A stretch of 16,767 nucleotides of DNA from JACVRW01 sp035705985 (GTDB lineage Bacteria > Actinomycetota > Thermoleophilia > Solirubrobacterales > Thermoleophilaceae): positions 1 to 16,767 of the forward strand of contig DASSVP010000233.1 in NCBI GenBank assembly GCA_035705985.1, given 5' to 3'. The first letter of the stretch is position 1, and each line of letters begins with the position of its first letter. Positions 15,350 through 16,767 of this stretch are shown here, in pieces. The translations under genes were made by a program, and so were the position numbers. The notes below the pieces were generated by a model that ran no database searches, was not told the DNA's origin, and saw only the letters and a program-made list of their open reading frames with translations.

Positions 15350-16131
15350 GCCGCGTGCACTCCTTCCGGACGGTGACCGAGCTGCTTCGAGAGTGCCCGG
15401 GCCTGCTTGATGACGATCGGGCGAAGTTCGGCAATGCGCCTCGGCGTCAGCCGCAGCGTGGGGCCCGAGACGCTGAGGGCGGCCACCACGTGGCCCTTCT
15501 CGTCGAACACCGGCGCCGCGACCGCGCACAGCCCCAGCTCGAGCTCGTCGGTCGCGGCCGCGAAGCCGTCGCGGCGGATCGTCTCGAGCTCGGACTGGAG
15601 CCGCGCCGGGTCCACCACCGTGCGGGAGGTGAGCGGCTCGAGCGGGCCATCGAGCGGTGTGCGCGCGGCGTCGTAGGCGAGCAGGACCTTGCCGTTGGCG
15701 GAGCAGTGGTACGGGACCGTGCGGCCGACCCACTGCGTGGTGCCGAGAAAGTGCTTGCCCTCCACCTGGGCGAGGTGCTCCACCCCGCCGAGGCCCGGGA
15801 CCCCGAGGTTGATCGTCTCGCCGGTGGCGTCCGCGAGCGCGCCCATGGGGCGCTCGGCCAGCTCCACGAGGTTACGCCCGACGAGCCCGCGGCCGGCGAA
15901 GCGCAGGACCACCGGGCCGGCGCGGAAGCGCCCCCGCTGTCCCTGCTGCTCCACGAGGCCGTTGCGCTCGAGGGCGTTCAGGAGTCGTGACGCCGTGCTC
16001 TTGGGCAGGCCGGCGTCGGCGGCCAGATCTGTCAGCCCGCGGGGAGCGTCGGACTCGAGCACGAGCGTGAGAAGCTGCGCCCCACGATCGATCACGGCCG
16101 TGCCCGCGGCAGGCTGGAACTCTTGTTCCAT
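15346..16131 (-). CDS. IclR family transcriptional regulator
   Basis: A 261-aa protein. The N-terminal winged helix covers residues ~12-72 (TAVIDRGAQLLTLVLESDAPRG..., with the recognition region LPKSTASRLLNALERNGLV). The C-terminal IclR effector-binding domain follows, with landmarks TVPYHCSANGKVLLAYD, DELELGLCAVAAPVFDEKGHVVAALSVSGP and a final helix before GHRPEGVHAA. IclR proteins sense small carboxylates and other metabolites. It is the first gene of the operon and its TGA overlaps the corrinoid start (ATGA), so regulator and pathway are made together. A palindromic IclR-like site covers its own first codons, pointing to autoregulation and control of the divergent mttB-like gene. No Shine-Dalgarno precedes the ATG; the promoter fits a leaderless mRNA. 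Confidence 0.92.
   Translation of the reverse strand: MEQEFQPAAGTAVIDRGAQLLTLVLESDAPRGLTDLAADAGLPKSTASRLLNALERNGLVEQQGQRGRFRAGPVVLRFAGRGLVGRNLVELAERPMGALADATGETINLGVPGLGGVEHLAQVEGKHFLGTTQWVGRTVPYHCSANGKVLLAYDAARTPLDGPLEPLTSRTVVDPARLQSELETIRRDGFAAATDELELGLCAVAAPVFDEKGHVVAALSVSGPTLRLTPRRIAELRPIVIKQARALSKQLGHRPEGVHAA
16115..16130. promoter_or_regulatory. Putative IclR operator
   Basis: TGGAACTCTTGTTCCA is a perfect inverted repeat (6-bp arms, 4-bp spacer). It resembles the TGGAA-N-TTCCA type sites reported for IclR-family regulators. It lies on the first codons of iclR, just downstream of the predicted iclR transcription start, and covers the possible -35 of the divergent gene, so binding there could block both promoters or polarise them. 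No second copy was noticed elsewhere in the window. Confidence 0.6.
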
Positions 16132-16143
16132 GCCCGGTATATT
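16115..16143 (+). promoter_or_regulatory. Possible mttB-like gene promoter
   Basis: On the plus strand TATATT (16138-16143) is a good -10. The hexamer 17 bp upstream is TGGAAC (16115-16120), a poor -35 that is also the left arm of the putative IclR operator. This would fit an activated or IclR-controlled promoter. The -10 overlaps that of the opposing promoter, so the two transcription events compete. Confidence 0.4.
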
Positions 16144-16168
16144 AGGCGCGCCGCAGCCCGAGCGTCAA
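16139..16168 (-). promoter_or_regulatory. iclR operon promoter
   Basis: On the minus strand TTGACG (16168-16163) and TAATAT (16144-16139) are separated by 18 bp, a near-consensus sigma-70-type pair in otherwise GC-rich DNA. The predicted start site is at about 16132, immediately before the iclR ATG, so the message would be leaderless, in agreement with the missing ribosome binding site. Confidence 0.65.
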
Positions 16169-16177
16169 GGAGAGAGC

Positions 16178-16767
16178 GTGTTCACGAACGAGATGCCCCG
16201 CTACGAGATCCTCTCCGAAGAGGCGATGGCGACGCTCGACGGGGGCTGGCGCCGCATCGTCACCGAGCTGGGCGTGGAGTTCGCGCTCCCCGAGGCGGTC
16301 GAGCTGTTCGAGAAGGCGGGCCAGAAGGTCGAGGGCGACAAGGTGTTCCTCGACCCCGAGTTCGTGCTGGAGCAGGTGGCCAAGGCGCCGAGCGAGTTCG
16401 AGCTCCAGGCGCGCAACCCGGAGCACACGATCCAGGTGGGCGGGGACAACATGGCCTTCGCGGGCGTCTACGGCCCGCCGTTCGTGCGCCGCGGCGAGGA
16501 GCGCGGCGACGCGAAGATGGAGGACTTCGAGAACTTCGTGCGCTTCGGCCAGTCGTTCCCCGAGATCGACTCGGCGGGCGGCACGGTCGTCGAGCCCGAG
16601 GACCGGCCGCTCGACTCGCGCCACCTCGACATGGTCTACGCGCTGCAGACGCTGTCGGACAAGCCCTACATGGGCTCGGTCATCTCCGCGGAGAACGCGC
16701 GCGACACGATCGAGATGGGCCGGATCCTGTTCGGCGGCGAGGACGCGCTCGAGCAGGCGCCTGCGTC
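16178..16767 (+). CDS. MttB-superfamily (trimethylamine/glycine betaine) methyltransferase, N-terminal part
   Basis: GTG 16178 has AAGGAG (16167-16172) 5 nt upstream; the frame stays open for 196 codons to the window end, about two fifths of the usual ~480-residue length. It begins MFTNEMPRYEILSEEAMATL and shows the MttB family blocks GVYGPPFVRRG, MEDFENFVRFGQSFPEIDSAGG, a VEPEDRP turn and RHLDMVYALQTLSDKP. Family members transfer a methyl group from trimethylamine (pyrrolysine-containing MttB) or from glycine betaine and related quaternary amines (MtgB and others without pyrrolysine) to a corrinoid protein. There is no in-frame TAG here, but the pyrrolysine position lies beyond the window. 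The corrinoid, pterin and activator partners are encoded divergently 46 bp away. Confidence 0.9.
   Translation, partial: MFTNEMPRYEILSEEAMATLDGGWRRIVTELGVEFALPEAVELFEKAGQKVEGDKVFLDPEFVLEQVAKAPSEFELQARNPEHTIQVGGDNMAFAGVYGPPFVRRGEERGDAKMEDFENFVRFGQSFPEIDSAGGTVVEPEDRPLDSRHLDMVYALQTLSDKPYMGSVISAENARDTIEMGRILFGGEDALEQAPA

Noticed and set aside
13853..15376. 507-codon plus-strand open frame opposite the corrinoid and pterin genes
   Set aside because: Arg/His/Leu-rich mirror sequence; the minus-strand genes have full sets of family motifs.
16142..16624. 160-codon minus-strand open frame opposite the mttB-like gene
   Set aside because: The plus strand has a good ribosome site and MttB family blocks; the minus frame is low-complexity shadow.
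16178..16767. Pyrrolysine-encoding mttB
   Set aside because: The visible part has no in-frame TAG, but the expected position is outside the window, so it can be neither supported nor excluded.
1..16767. CRISPR arrays, insertion sequences, tRNA or rRNA genes
   Set aside because: No regularly spaced repeats, transposase motifs or tRNA cloverleaf were seen on reading the window.

Overview
The window is high-GC DNA with densely packed genes, many GTG starts, short intergenic gaps and start/stop overlaps. Together with the mix of families (ArsA-like ATPase, lipoprotein with an LASC lipobox, secreted glucuronyl C5-epimerase-like protein, BetA-type GMC oxidoreductase, MttB-type corrinoid methyltransferase) this suggests an actinobacterial chromosome, perhaps a soil Thermoleophilia/Solirubrobacterales-like lineage. 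The phylum is an inference; there is no rRNA or tRNA gene to anchor it.

Left part (1-4397): the last 13 codons of a plus-strand gene converge on a minus-strand lipoprotein gene. Divergent from the lipoprotein is a plus-strand run: a secreted D-glucuronyl C5-epimerase-like protein, an ArsA/Get3-like ATPase with a C-terminal Hsp20-like domain, and a 46-residue protein whose start overlaps the end of the ATPase gene. About 420 bp of apparently non-coding DNA follows.

Middle part (4398-9328): a Tat-exported sulfatase-fold hydrolase with Thr at the nucleophile position lies behind a 72-aa acidic protein on the minus strand. Divergent from these are an EVE-domain protein and a coupled small membrane protein. 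The membrane protein gene overlaps tail to tail with an MFS transporter gene, which follows an ArsR/HTH_20-type regulator. About 350 bp without a convincing gene follows.

Right part (9329-16767) is the most interesting. It holds an almost complete corrinoid-dependent methyl-transfer module. On the minus strand, in order of transcription, are an IclR regulator, a corrinoid (B12-binding) protein, a pterin-dependent methyltransferase, a RACo-type [2Fe-2S]/ASKHA corrinoid-reactivating protein and a DUF1638 protein. All are coupled by 4-bp overlaps or gaps of 3-10 nt. After a palindrome-rich 306-bp gap comes a choline-dehydrogenase-like (BetA) gene. Divergent from iclR is an MttB-superfamily methyltransferase gene that runs off the window end. 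In the expected cycle the MttB-like enzyme demethylates a quaternary or tertiary amine onto the corrinoid protein, the pterin enzyme passes the methyl group to (tetrahydro)folate, and RACo rescues oxidised Co(II). BetA next door makes choline/glycine betaine a reasonable guess for the substrate, but the sequence does not prove it.

The 46-bp iclR/mttB divergent gap has a very good minus-strand promoter (TTGACG-18-TAATAT) predicted to give a leaderless iclR mRNA. A perfect inverted repeat, TGGAAC-4-GTTCCA, lies on the first codons of iclR and on the possible -35 of the mttB promoter. It resembles known IclR-family operators and gives a testable model for substrate control of the whole module.
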